IMG/VR virus record: IMGVR_UViG_3300018417_000080
Span: 1-22,129 of that record
Source of the DNA: a virus
DNA length: 22,129 nucleotides
Direction: 5' to 3' (one strand)
Made by a program: the position numbers and the translations under genes. The notes under the pieces were generated by a model, which worked only from the letters and a program-made list of their open reading frames with translations, ran no database searches and had not been told where the DNA came from. Each line of letters starts with the position of its first letter. Positions within the stretch are counted from its first letter, which is position 1. Below, one piece after another: positions 6,715 to 12,290 of this stretch.

Positions 6715-7347
6715 TTAGAACCTCTTAGTTAGCATCACAACTGCAGACTTCTCATCTGCAATACCATCTTCACCTTCGAATTGACGATAGCCGAAGGTAG
6801 CATCTACACCTTCAACATCGACAGTCTTGCTGATCATATAGTGTCGACCAACTGTATCGAAATCACCAACGGTTAGGTCAGCAACACCAAACAGGTCTAC
6901 ACCAAGTTCCATGTAATCTGGAGCTTCATCGAGGCCCTTGTAGTAACGAGCTGCAATAGCCTTATACTCTACTTGAAACCCTACTTCTTCGACATCCAAA
7001 GCTGATTCTTCGAAATCAGTAAAACCAGTCAAAGATGAGTAGTTATAATCGATGTATGCAACACCGACCTTCAGATCTTCGCCAAGATTGAAGTTTTTGG
7101 CAATCGTGAGATCGTATTCCAGCTCAACATCTGAGCCATAATCTACTTGACTAGCCCAAACCTGAGCAAAGAAACCTTCATGTACGGCATGCAATTCACC
7201 AGATACTGCAGCGTTACCTGCATTCTGAGATACCCCACGAAAAATGTAGTTGCTTCCCAAAGAAACCGATCCACCTAACTCCATAGCTTGAGCAGACATC
7301 CCGATTGAACACATAGCCAATACTAGCATTAACTTTAAATTTTTCAT
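6715..7347 (-). CDS. Outer-membrane protein of the TIGR02001 (Gcw_chp) type
   Basis: I place the start at 7347 because the protein from there (210 residues) begins with a standard signal peptide (MKNLKLMLVLAMCSIGMSAQAME) after GGAAA; an open frame extends 33 codons further up but has no such signal. The mature N-terminus ELGGSVSLGSNYIFRGVSQNAGNAAVSGEL, read in parts, is the hallmark of this proteobacterial outer-membrane family (strand, Y-(I/V)-F-R-G-(V/I)-S-Q). The alternating strands and final VVMLTKRF with terminal Phe fit a barrel. Family members are poorly characterised. In the phage it may alter the host envelope, for uptake or for blocking other phages; that is inference. It ends 13 bases before iscU. 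Confidence 0.85.
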   Translation of the reverse strand: MKNLKLMLVLAMCSIGMSAQAMELGGSVSLGSNYIFRGVSQNAGNAAVSGELHAVHEGFFAQVWASQVDYGSDVELEYDLTIAKNFNLGEDLKVGVAYIDYNYSSLTGFTDFEESALDVEEVGFQVEYKAIAARYYKGLDEAPDYMELGVDLFGVADLTVGDFDTVGRHYMISKTVDVEGVDATFGYRQFEGEDGIADEKSAVVMLTKRF

Positions 7348-7429
7348 GTTTTTTCCTTTTGTTGAAATGAAAGCCGAGTTTTTAACCTCGGAAAAGATAT
7401 TTAGACAAAAATGAGACAAAATTGAGGGA

Positions 7430-7660
7430 TTATGAATTTTTTTCATTTAGGGACTCAAAGTAGAGTCGAAGGAAGGTTTTGCGAAAGAGTGCCAGAATGG
7501 TGAATGTCACGGTGAGGAATATGGAGGTAGTGAACGCAGACCACTCTTGTTCGAATGCTATTGCAATCAATATGAAATTGATGGGGATATTGGTCAGCAT
7601 TCCCACAGACGTATCTGCGACAGCCTCTTTGAATGCCCTAAGAGTTTTCTGGTAGGTCAT
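7430..7660 (-). CDS. Small two-TM membrane protein (DUF7220-like)
   Basis: The 76-residue protein has an amphipathic N-terminus (LRAFKEAVADTSVGMLTNIP), two hydrophobic spans (INFILIAIAFEQ and FTTSIFLTVTFTILALF) and a basic end (RKTFLRLYFESL). This matches a widespread group of small phage membrane proteins (E-x(4)-(T/V)-x-(V/I)-G-(F/M) start, R-x(3)-R-(R/L)-x-F-E end) that I know as DUF7220-like. The function is unknown. It overlaps the upstream gene by 23 bases, so translation may be coupled. Confidence 0.75.
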   Translation of the reverse strand: MTYQKTLRAFKEAVADTSVGMLTNIPINFILIAIAFEQEWSAFTTSIFLTVTFTILALFRKTFLRLYFESLNEKNS

Positions 7661-7841
7661 TGAGTTTGATGAACTTCCTTCGAGCCTTAGAGAATTGCTT
7701 TAGTGGTTTTTTGAATACCTTTTTCATCTGGCCAGGGGCTTGATAGGCTATGAGGTGGCCAGCATCATTGAGCCAATAAATGCCGTTGTTTCGATTTAGG
7801 GCTTCATCGTCCCAAACAGTCACTTCTTTCAAAATTTCCAT
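7638..7841 (-). CDS. Small basic protein, unknown
   Basis: The 67-residue protein has an acidic N-terminus (MEILKEVTVWDDEALNRN), then a Lys/Arg-rich middle (MKKVFKKPLKQFSKARRKF). The basic part could bind nucleic acid, which I cannot show. GGAT lies before the ATG. It overlaps the small membrane protein gene by 23 bases. Confidence 0.65.
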   Translation of the reverse strand: MEILKEVTVWDDEALNRNNGIYWLNDAGHLIAYQAPGQMKKVFKKPLKQFSKARRKFIKLNDLPENS

Positions 7842-7856
7842 AATATAAAATCCAAT

Positions 7857-8048
7857 TTAAAGAGAGAGTAGTTTCAGCTGAAGTGCTGTAATCTCTCCTT
7901 GTAGACCAGCGGCAGTTTTCATATGATTATGATAATCCCGACCAACACGATCTTGTGTCATTCGGGTTACTACCGCGCGAAGCTGATCAGTCTTTTTTTC
8001 GATTGCTGTTTGACAGGATTCCCGTGTAGAGAATTCTTCATCGTTCAT
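7857..8048 (-). CDS. Small helical protein, unknown
   Basis: The 63-residue protein is hydrophilic and helical by composition (TAIEKKTDQLRAVVTRMTQ, LQGEITALQLKLLSL), with a probable short C-terminal coiled coil. Its ATG lies one base after the stop of the 52-residue gene upstream. No motif recognised. Confidence 0.65.
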   Translation of the reverse strand: MNDEEFSTRESCQTAIEKKTDQLRAVVTRMTQDRVGRDYHNHMKTAAGLQGEITALQLKLLSL

Positions 8049-8049
8049 T

Positions 8050-8208
8050 TTATGCTACGAGAGACTCGATTTCCTCCATTAATTTTTGTTCTTCTTCTCG
8101 AAGAACACTGATTGCTGTACGAATATGACCAGTTGCCTGGGGTTTAACTTGGGCTGAGAGATCAGCGATGATCTCTTGAATCGCAGTTAGTTTCGCCATT
8201 TTGTTCAT
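8050..8208 (-). CDS. Short helical protein of 52 residues
   Basis: I found this frame by translating the gap between its neighbours. It runs from ATG at 8208 to TAA at 8050 and gives MNKMAKLTAIQEIIADLSAQ followed by a charged helix (VLREEEQKLMEEIESLVA). AAGGAG stands 6 bases before the ATG. The start overlaps the stop of the AbrB-like gene as TAATG, as at several other junctions here. The two amphipathic helices suggest a helical hairpin or oligomer. Function unknown. Confidence 0.75.
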   Translation of the reverse strand: MNKMAKLTAIQEIIADLSAQVKPQATGHIRTAISVLREEEQKLMEEIESLVA

Positions 8209-8405
8209 TATGAACTCCTTTTTCTCATTGTAAAACCTTCGAATTCGCCATCCTCTTCAGCGAGGGTTACAAATTCGAACTCAAGTAAATCTTCTTTTTT
8301 CAAACCAAGTTGCTTGACTACCTGAAATGGTAGCTCTATGTTATTGCCTTTACCAACACGTGTAACAAATTTCTCTTGGACAAATAAAAGTTTATCGGTT
8401 GCCAT
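8208..8405 (-). CDS. AbrB/MazE-like small DNA-binding domain protein
   Basis: The 65-residue protein reads VTRVGKGNNIELPFQVVKQLGLKKEDLLEFEF at about residues 14-45 in two parts. This fits the SpoVT/AbrB/MazE swapped-hairpin pattern (V-G-k-x-n-x-I-x-L-P-x-x-v-v-x-x-L-G-L-k-x-x-D-x-L-e-f). Such domains dimerise and bind DNA, as in antitoxins and transition-state regulators. No toxin-like partner is obvious next to it. GGAGG precedes the ATG by six bases, and a CATAAATA box lies just upstream. The short C-terminal tail is basic (TMRKRSS). Regulation of phage or host transcription is inferred. Confidence 0.65.
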   Translation of the reverse strand: MATDKLLFVQEKFVTRVGKGNNIELPFQVVKQLGLKKEDLLEFEFVTLAEEDGEFEGFTMRKRSS

Positions 8406-8424
8406 AATATTCCTCCGTTTCGTC

Positions 8425-8432
8425 TATTTATG
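8425..8432 (-). promoter_or_regulatory. Possible late promoter CATAAATA
   Basis: One mismatch from TATAAATA on the minus strand, 19 bases before the ATG at 8405, which has a strong ribosome site. It overlaps the stop of the gene above. Confidence 0.5.
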
Positions 8433-8670
8433 ACGCTTCAAGGAGTTTAGAATTAGAGGTTTCAAGCACCACATAATCACCAAAATAGTAATCGAACGTT
8501 TGAACCAGATGAGTGTAATCATCTTGTCGCATTTCGATCACTATCCTCTCTGGGTCCATGCCCAGTTGCCGACCAAGTTTTCGAGCGTAACCTATGAGAG
8601 TAAAAGCATTACCCTCTGGGCCATCTAAGTCGATAACTTGTACACCACCCTTTGACGCTTGTTTAATCAT
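8428..8670 (-). CDS. Conserved phage protein of 80 residues, unknown
   Basis: The start at 8670 (MIKQASKGGVQVIDLDGPEG) is chosen because it forms a TAATG overlap with the upstream stop; a TTG three codons earlier is less likely. The core VIDLDGPEGNAFTLIGYARKLG and a later DYTHLVQTFDYYFGDYVVLE resemble a small protein I recall from many T4-like and marine phages. There is no TM segment or signal. Its function is not known to me. Confidence 0.75.
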   Translation of the reverse strand: MIKQASKGGVQVIDLDGPEGNAFTLIGYARKLGRQLGMDPERIVIEMRQDDYTHLVQTFDYYFGDYVVLETSNSKLLEAS

Positions 8671-8909
8671 TAACCCCAATCCTTTTTCATTCCAGTTTCT
8701 TCTTGTTCCCCATACCCGAGAGTATAGGCCTTAACCTCAGCCTGAGTCATATCGTCCAGATCGACACGTGGGCTTGAATAAGTTGCACCTTCATAATAAT
8801 GAGGCTCGAAGGGTCGACCATACCAAGAGTCAGCAGAACCTCGGTCATACGGACTCCCGTGCCTTTCATACAAACGAATATGATCAGCGTTGTCCTTTAA
8901 AGTAATCAT
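8670..8909 (-). CDS. Conserved phage protein of 79 residues, unknown
   Basis: The protein is Tyr/Gly/Asp-rich with HGSPYDRGSADSWYGRPF and PHYYEGATYSSPRVDLDD. A helical end has MTQAEVKAYTLGYGEQEETG. The block HGSPYDRGSADS-x-YGR is familiar from marine phage genomes as a conserved hypothetical. Both ends are joined to neighbours by TAATG overlaps (8909 upstream, 8670 downstream). No enzymatic motif is visible. Confidence 0.75.
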   Translation of the reverse strand: MITLKDNADHIRLYERHGSPYDRGSADSWYGRPFEPHYYEGATYSSPRVDLDDMTQAEVKAYTLGYGEQEETGMKKDWG

Positions 8910-9049
8910 TATACAATACCCTCTTCTACGAGTACAAGTTCCAAAACCTCAGTGATACGTCTCTCAACCCGCGCGTTGTCAGCTTCAGACAACTCACCAC
9001 GAATCTCCAAAAGACAATCCAGCTCGTTTTTAAGATCTTCAACATTCAT
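8909..9049 (-). CDS. Short helical protein of 46 residues
   Basis: I found this frame in the gap between neighbours: ATG at 9049 to TAA at 8909, translating as MNVEDLKNELDCLLEIRGEL and then SEADNARVERRITEVLELV. Both ends form TAATG overlaps with the flanking genes, which is strong evidence that it is translated. The composition predicts two helices with leucine spacing. It is too small for a catalytic role; a partner or adaptor function is possible. Unknown. Confidence 0.8.
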   Translation of the reverse strand: MNVEDLKNELDCLLEIRGELSEADNARVERRITEVLELVLVEEGIV

Positions 9050-9423
9050 TATGCAGCCTCCAACCAGCCTAGATTGTTTCGCATATTTTCAATTTTTTCG
9101 AAGCCGTAGGCCGCGCAAAAGAAGAACTCACCGTCCATTTCAAAGATGTCACCCATCGATGAAGAAACACCTCGGTCACCGACAACATCCACCTTGGGCA
9201 TATCTTCTTCCAACCACAGGTTGGTGATTCGAAAAGCCTCTTCGAGGTCATCAACATAAACGTTATAGGCCTCAGTGTAAAAGTGAGAATGTTCTGGGTT
9301 GAATTTACCGAAAACAGAAGCATCCAACCGAGCCACATTGGCTGGTACCGCATTATGGTCAGCCTTCTCGTTAATCAAATCGATCTCTTCGTGGGTCAGT
9401 TGAATCTGGTAAATCTTGATCAT
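9049..9423 (-). CDS. Conserved phage protein of 124 residues, unknown
   Basis: The protein starts MIKIYQIQLTHEEIDLINEK, then has FNPEHSHFYTEAYNVYVDDLEEAFRITNLWLEE in two pieces, and near the end GVSSSMGDIFEMDGEFFFCAAYGFEKI. This layout (MKI-Y-x-I-x-L-T start, D-L-E-E-A-F-x-(I/L)-x-N, S-x-S-(V/M)-G-D-(I/V)) is one I recall from many phage hypothetical proteins. It is the first gene after the promoter at 9461-9489 and likely heads the run of tiny genes down to 7430. Confidence 0.8.
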   Translation of the reverse strand: MIKIYQIQLTHEEIDLINEKADHNAVPANVARLDASVFGKFNPEHSHFYTEAYNVYVDDLEEAFRITNLWLEEDMPKVDVVGDRGVSSSMGDIFEMDGEFFFCAAYGFEKIENMRNNLGWLEAA

Positions 9424-9460
9424 GTTTTTTTCCTTTTCAAATCATCTTTTGTATGTGTAC

Positions 9461-9489
9461 ATACTATCACGCATTGAGGCAGAAGTCTA
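9461..9489 (-). promoter_or_regulatory. Sigma70-like promoter TAGACT-17-TAGTAT
   Basis: The minus strand has TAGACT (9489-9484), a 17-base spacer ending TGA (extended -10) and TAGTAT (9466-9461). Two A-tracts lie just upstream (9492-9509). The -10 region GTGATAGTATG is the same as in the promoter at 15739. It would transcribe the gene starting at 9423. Confidence 0.6.
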
Positions 9490-9519
9490 CCTTTTTTTCA
9501 TCTTTTTTTAGATTAATTT

Positions 9520-9548
9520 GTTATAAGGATATAACAGTTTGTTATAAC
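9520..9548. repeat. AT-rich inverted repeats of GTTATA/TATAAC
   Basis: GTTATA-AGGA-TATAAC at 9520-9535 is a perfect 6-bp hairpin with a four-base loop, and GTTATAAC at 9541-9548 is a further palindrome. No T-run follows on either strand, so a factor-independent terminator is unlikely. It lies between the end of one operon and the A-tracts of the next promoter, where an operator would also fit. Confidence 0.45.
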
Positions 9549-9730
9549 TGATTATGACGAGGATCTTGGGCTTGTTGCTTTTTTCTTTTCTCTTCCTTTG
9601 AGAGAAATCTGTCCTCGTCTACCCAGGGTCTTTGATTATCGTAATCTTCGCCATATCGCCCTCTTGATTGATTACCATCTGAGTTCAATTCTGTCATTTC
9701 TTGTTGCTTCTGCTTGTAATTACTTGGCAT
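9542..9730 (-). CDS. Small hydrophilic protein, unknown
   Basis: The 62-residue protein is almost wholly polar (MPSNYKQKQQEMTELNSDG, RWVDED-like acidic and KEEKRKKQQAQD basic stretches) and has hardly any hydrophobic residues, so it is probably disordered. AAGGTG lies five bases before the ATG and a TATAAATC box lies further up. Function unknown. Confidence 0.6.
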   Translation of the reverse strand: MPSNYKQKQQEMTELNSDGNQSRGRYGEDYDNQRPWVDEDRFLSKEEKRKKQQAQDPRHNQL

Positions 9731-9755
9731 AAGTGCACCTTTAGGGTATGGGGTC

Positions 9756-9763
9756 GATTTATA
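9756..9763 (-). promoter_or_regulatory. Possible late promoter TATAAATC
   Basis: One mismatch from TATAAATA on the minus strand, 25 bases before the ATG at 9730 and in the short gap after the nucleotidyltransferase gene. Confidence 0.45.
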
Positions 9764-9770
9764 TATGAGT

Positions 9771-10178
9771 CTATCGATTACAAACCCTGCGTCTCAAATC
9801 GCTAGAGCTAAATCGGTGGTCTCTCTTATTGAAATATAATTCGATGTCTCGCTTTCTGCAGACGTCCTTGCCTGTGAACTCTTTGTCTCGGTATTCCTCA
9901 CCTAGAATACGAATGTTAATGGGATACATCTGCAGGATATCCAGCAGATCTTCTTCTGATCGATATGGGATGATCTCGTCGACATAGCTGACTGCTTTGA
10001 GCTGTGTATACCTCTCGACCAGGGTTTGGACTGGAGTGTTTTTCTCGGGTCGGTCGAAACTGGGATCTACTTGAAGACAACAAATCAAGTAATCACATTG
10101 GGATTTTGCGTCTCGTAACATTGATACGTGACCTGCGTGGAGCAGATCAAACGTACTAGCTGTCATTCCAATCTTCAT
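9771..10178 (-). CDS. Cytidylyltransferase-like nucleotidyltransferase
   Basis: The 135-residue protein has the HxGH nucleotidyltransferase signature at residues 14-17 in TASTFDLLHAGHVSMLRDA, and a C-terminal FSSSDLRRRV in place of the RTxGISTT/SSTxLR end motif. The length and order fit the TagD/GCT and RfaE-C family, which transfers CMP or AMP to a phosphorylated polyol, sugar or pantetheine-like substrate. The substrate cannot be read from sequence. A role with the glycosyltransferase at 17629 in virion or host-surface sugar modification is possible. The ATG overlaps the stop of the small membrane protein upstream as ATGA. Confidence 0.85.
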   Translation of the reverse strand: MKIGMTASTFDLLHAGHVSMLRDAKSQCDYLICCLQVDPSFDRPEKNTPVQTLVERYTQLKAVSYVDEIIPYRSEEDLLDILQMYPINIRILGEEYRDKEFTGKDVCRKRDIELYFNKRDHRFSSSDLRRRVCNR

Positions 10179-10321
10179 GTCTTAAGGTATATCTGAAAGC
10201 AAATTAATATGATCATCCAAAAAGGAATAGTGTAGGCCAAGCCCCAAAGTAGACCCCTGAAGAACCGGGATGGTTCTTCGGTGGGGCGGGGTCTTTGGCA
10301 GACGAAGGAGTCTTCGTCCAT
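10175..10321 (-). CDS. Small single-TM protein of 48 residues
   Basis: I found this frame by translating the gap below the DUF932 gene: MDEDSFVCQRPRPTEEPSRF, then a hydrophobic span (LLWGLAYTIPFWMIILICF) and a short basic end (YLKT). Its ATG overlaps the DUF932 stop as TAATG, and its TGA overlaps the next ATG as ATGA, so it is coupled on both sides. The N-terminus with Pro/Arg/Glu would be cytoplasmic by the positive-inside rule. Function unknown; a small inner-membrane effector would fit the size. Confidence 0.8.
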   Translation of the reverse strand: MDEDSFVCQRPRPTEEPSRFFRGLLWGLAYTIPFWMIILICFQIYLKT

Positions 10322-11280
10322 TATGCAGCCTCAGCAAAGTCGAGTGCAATGTTCAAGGCATCTACCTTTTTCTTTGCATTCGAACCAAACCAGGCAGAGG
10401 TCATACGAGTGTCATCAGATCGACCAAGTTCATGGTCAGTCAGATAGGTCACTGCGTTGTATGCGTTCCACCAGGTACCAGGTCGGAATTCTGCACCAGG
10501 CTGTGTCTCGACAATTTCGAGAGCGCGTTCTCCGGTTCGGGAGAGTTTCTTACCTTCCTTGTTTGACTCACCAAACACTTTGCCAAGGAATCGTTCGAAA
10601 TCATAATCAGTATAACGCTTGGAACCAAGAAGGGTTGCAGCCTCTTCGAATTGTTCCAGACGTTGATGTCCAAGACCGAGGACTTGTTTCACTTCCTCAG
10701 CATTGAATTCACGTCGATGATTTACCTTGACTGAAGGCTGGCCCTTTTCCGCAAGGGCCATGGTCAGCGTGTTGTTGCATACAACACGCTCTAAGACAAA
10801 TTTGATATCAATCGATTTGCCATAGATGTGGGGGTTAGAGAACAACAGGTAGCCACGTACCTCGTCTCCACCAAATAATTTGAAACCGTCTTTCACATCA
10901 GCGAGGGCCCAGACGATCTGGCCATCCTTTAATGATCCGGCTGTGTCCATCATCATATCACCAGAGGACACGAACTCTGAGAAGAATTCGAAGGCCTCAG
11001 CGTTCTGGACAGGTTTCCAGTCCTCGCCGATCATAGGGGCAAGAACAGATTGATCTGATGTACGAATCAGAGCGTTGGTTCCGGTTGCGATTTGATTGCC
11101 GTTGATGTCGACAAAGGTGGGTACAGATTCCACTTCCCAATCAAGGCCAGCAGCCTTCATCATTTCAGCGGGGGTGAGATCATCACCAACAGCAGTACCT
11201 AGTCGATGCCATGGTCGACCTTCAGACTCTCGGTATGCCATTTGCGCCTGACCGTTGATGATTTCAAGTTCGTGTGCCAT
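10321..11280 (-). CDS. DUF932 (phage/plasmid-like, TIGR03299) protein
   Basis: The start at 11280 (MAHELEIINGQAQMAYRESEG, read in two parts) has AGGA at good spacing and gives 319 residues; a further 9 codons are open upstream but unsupported. The N-terminus with GRPWHRLGTAV, the LTPAEMMKAAGLDWEVES block and the middle VCNNTLTMAL are the marks of DUF932 proteins found in phages and plasmids. Their biochemical role is not settled. It is the first gene after a consensus promoter, so it should be strongly expressed early. The small TM protein and the nucleotidyltransferase follow in the same operon. Confidence 0.88.
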   Translation of the reverse strand: MAHELEIINGQAQMAYRESEGRPWHRLGTAVGDDLTPAEMMKAAGLDWEVESVPTFVDINGNQIATGTNALIRTSDQSVLAPMIGEDWKPVQNAEAFEFFSEFVSSGDMMMDTAGSLKDGQIVWALADVKDGFKLFGGDEVRGYLLFSNPHIYGKSIDIKFVLERVVCNNTLTMALAEKGQPSVKVNHRREFNAEEVKQVLGLGHQRLEQFEEAATLLGSKRYTDYDFERFLGKVFGESNKEGKKLSRTGERALEIVETQPGAEFRPGTWWNAYNAVTYLTDHELGRSDDTRMTSAWFGSNAKKKVDALNIALDFAEAA

Positions 11281-11322
11281 AATATAAATCCTATAATTTG
11301 ATTTCAATTTAATATGGGAGCC

Positions 11323-11351
11323 ATTATACCATATTAAAAGCGAATTGTCAA
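11323..11351 (-). promoter_or_regulatory. Consensus sigma70 promoter TTGACA-17-TATAAT
   Basis: On the minus strand TTGACA (11351-11346) and TATAAT (11328-11323) match both consensus hexamers exactly with a 17-base spacer, and TGG before the -10 makes an extended -10. An AT-rich block (to 11367) lies upstream like an UP element. The start near 11316 leaves about 35 leader bases before the DUF932 ATG. Confidence 0.9.
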
Positions 11352-11367
11352 CACTTTTTTGAAATTA
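11346..11367 (-). repeat. 22-bp block shared with 15762-15783 (-35 plus upstream A-tract)
   Basis: These 22 bases are identical to 15762-15783. They hold the TTGACA hexamer and AAAAAAGTG just upstream of it, so the repeat is a promoter module rather than a coding repeat. Confidence 0.85.
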
Positions 11368-11889
11368 ATTTAAAACAATTGTGATAGGGGAGCAAATTTG
11401 GAAGTCACAGCCGAAATATGTCCAGCCGAGGTTCTCGATGCCCGAATCCCAGTCCTCTTCATAGGCCTCTTCAGCCTCTTCTTGCATTGCCTCGAGAGCG
11501 TCTTCATCGACTTCTTTATCCATTCCGTAGCAATCAACAGAAAAGAAACATGCGCATTCGTCTTCTAGGTCTTCTACCTGGGCATCATAATCTTCACTGA
11601 GCTCGATAAAATCGTCTTCAGCAGGAGGCAGACAAAAAGCCTCAGGCGAGAGGTCTTCTTCAAATAATTCTCGGTGCTCTTGCTGAATGTCTTCCCACGA
11701 ATCATATCCTCGGCTTTCGGCAAGCTCTAAGAATTCTTCATCTGTTTCGGGGACGTCAATAGAAAACTCACCCCATCGGTAGGTACTCTCTTTTCGAAGG
11801 AAATACTTTACTCCATCAATTTCCTTGATCCAAGTGTTGAGTTCTATGATTGATTTTTTGTAGATCGGCTTAATACTATAGTTTTTCAT
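11365..11889 (-). CDS. Acidic protein, unknown
   Basis: The 174-residue protein has a basic, aromatic N-terminus (MKNYSIKPIYKKSIIELN, YFLRKESTYRWGEFSID) and then a very acidic body (ELSEDYDAQVEDLEDECACF, EAMQEEAEEAYEEDWDSG). It ends in a small hydrophobic strand (ICSPITIVLN). Four to five Cys lie in the second half. Strong negative charge is a trait of DNA-mimic phage proteins that block host nucleases or repressors, but I see no family match and offer it only as an option. The ATG at 11889 overlaps the upstream stop as TAATG. Confidence 0.7.
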   Translation of the reverse strand: MKNYSIKPIYKKSIIELNTWIKEIDGVKYFLRKESTYRWGEFSIDVPETDEEFLELAESRGYDSWEDIQQEHRELFEEDLSPEAFCLPPAEDDFIELSEDYDAQVEDLEDECACFFSVDCYGMDKEVDEDALEAMQEEAEEAYEEDWDSGIENLGWTYFGCDFQICSPITIVLN

Positions 11890-12290
11890 TAATGTAGGGT
11901 TCCTGCCTTATAGAGACCATCGGCCATACGATGGACGTATTTGTCGTATCCGGCCTGTAATATTTCTGTTACAGTGGCGAATCGTTCATTTTCAGTTTCA
12001 AGTGGTAAGAGCCGTAATGTCAATTTGGCTGTGTCTGGATTTGCCGAAAAGAATGTCAACATCCAATGTGCAAACCCTTTTGCCGCTTCTTCATCTTTGA
12101 AGGCTGCAGCTCTATCAAAATCATATACATCGTCTGCGGCAAACATGAGCCCGATCTGTTTGGTTACCGTACCACCTTTTCGAAAGGCTTCGAGTAACTC
12201 ATCGAATTCTTCGCCCAGGTCAGACGCATTATAGGTTCCAATAAATGCACCTTTGGTTTCATCTACAATGATCCATCTAAGGTCCTTCAT
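11889..12290 (-). CDS. Unknown protein downstream of the PD-(D/E)XK nuclease
   Basis: I chose ATG at 12290 because GGAG lies six bases upstream and the overlap with the nuclease gene is then only 14 bases; open codons reach 12323. The 133-residue product starts MKDLRWIIVDETKGAFIGTY and has a charged helical body (DLGEEFDELLEAFRKGG, DDVYDFDRAAAFKDEE). No motif recognised. It is in the operon started by the promoter at 12961 and its stop overlaps the acidic gene start. A nuclease-linked function is inference from position. Confidence 0.75.
   Translation of the reverse strand: MKDLRWIIVDETKGAFIGTYNASDLGEEFDELLEAFRKGGTVTKQIGLMFAADDVYDFDRAAAFKDEEAAKGFAHWMLTFFSANPDTAKLTLRLLPLETENERFATVTEILQAGYDKYVHRMADGLYKAGTLH

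Noticed and set aside
7373-7390. Inverted repeat CCGAG/CTCGG as a terminator
   Set aside because: Only five base pairs with an eight-base loop and no T-run after it on the minus strand.
7348-7446. N-terminal extension of the outer-membrane protein
   Set aside because: The extra 33 residues precede a complete signal peptide and have no supporting ribosome site.
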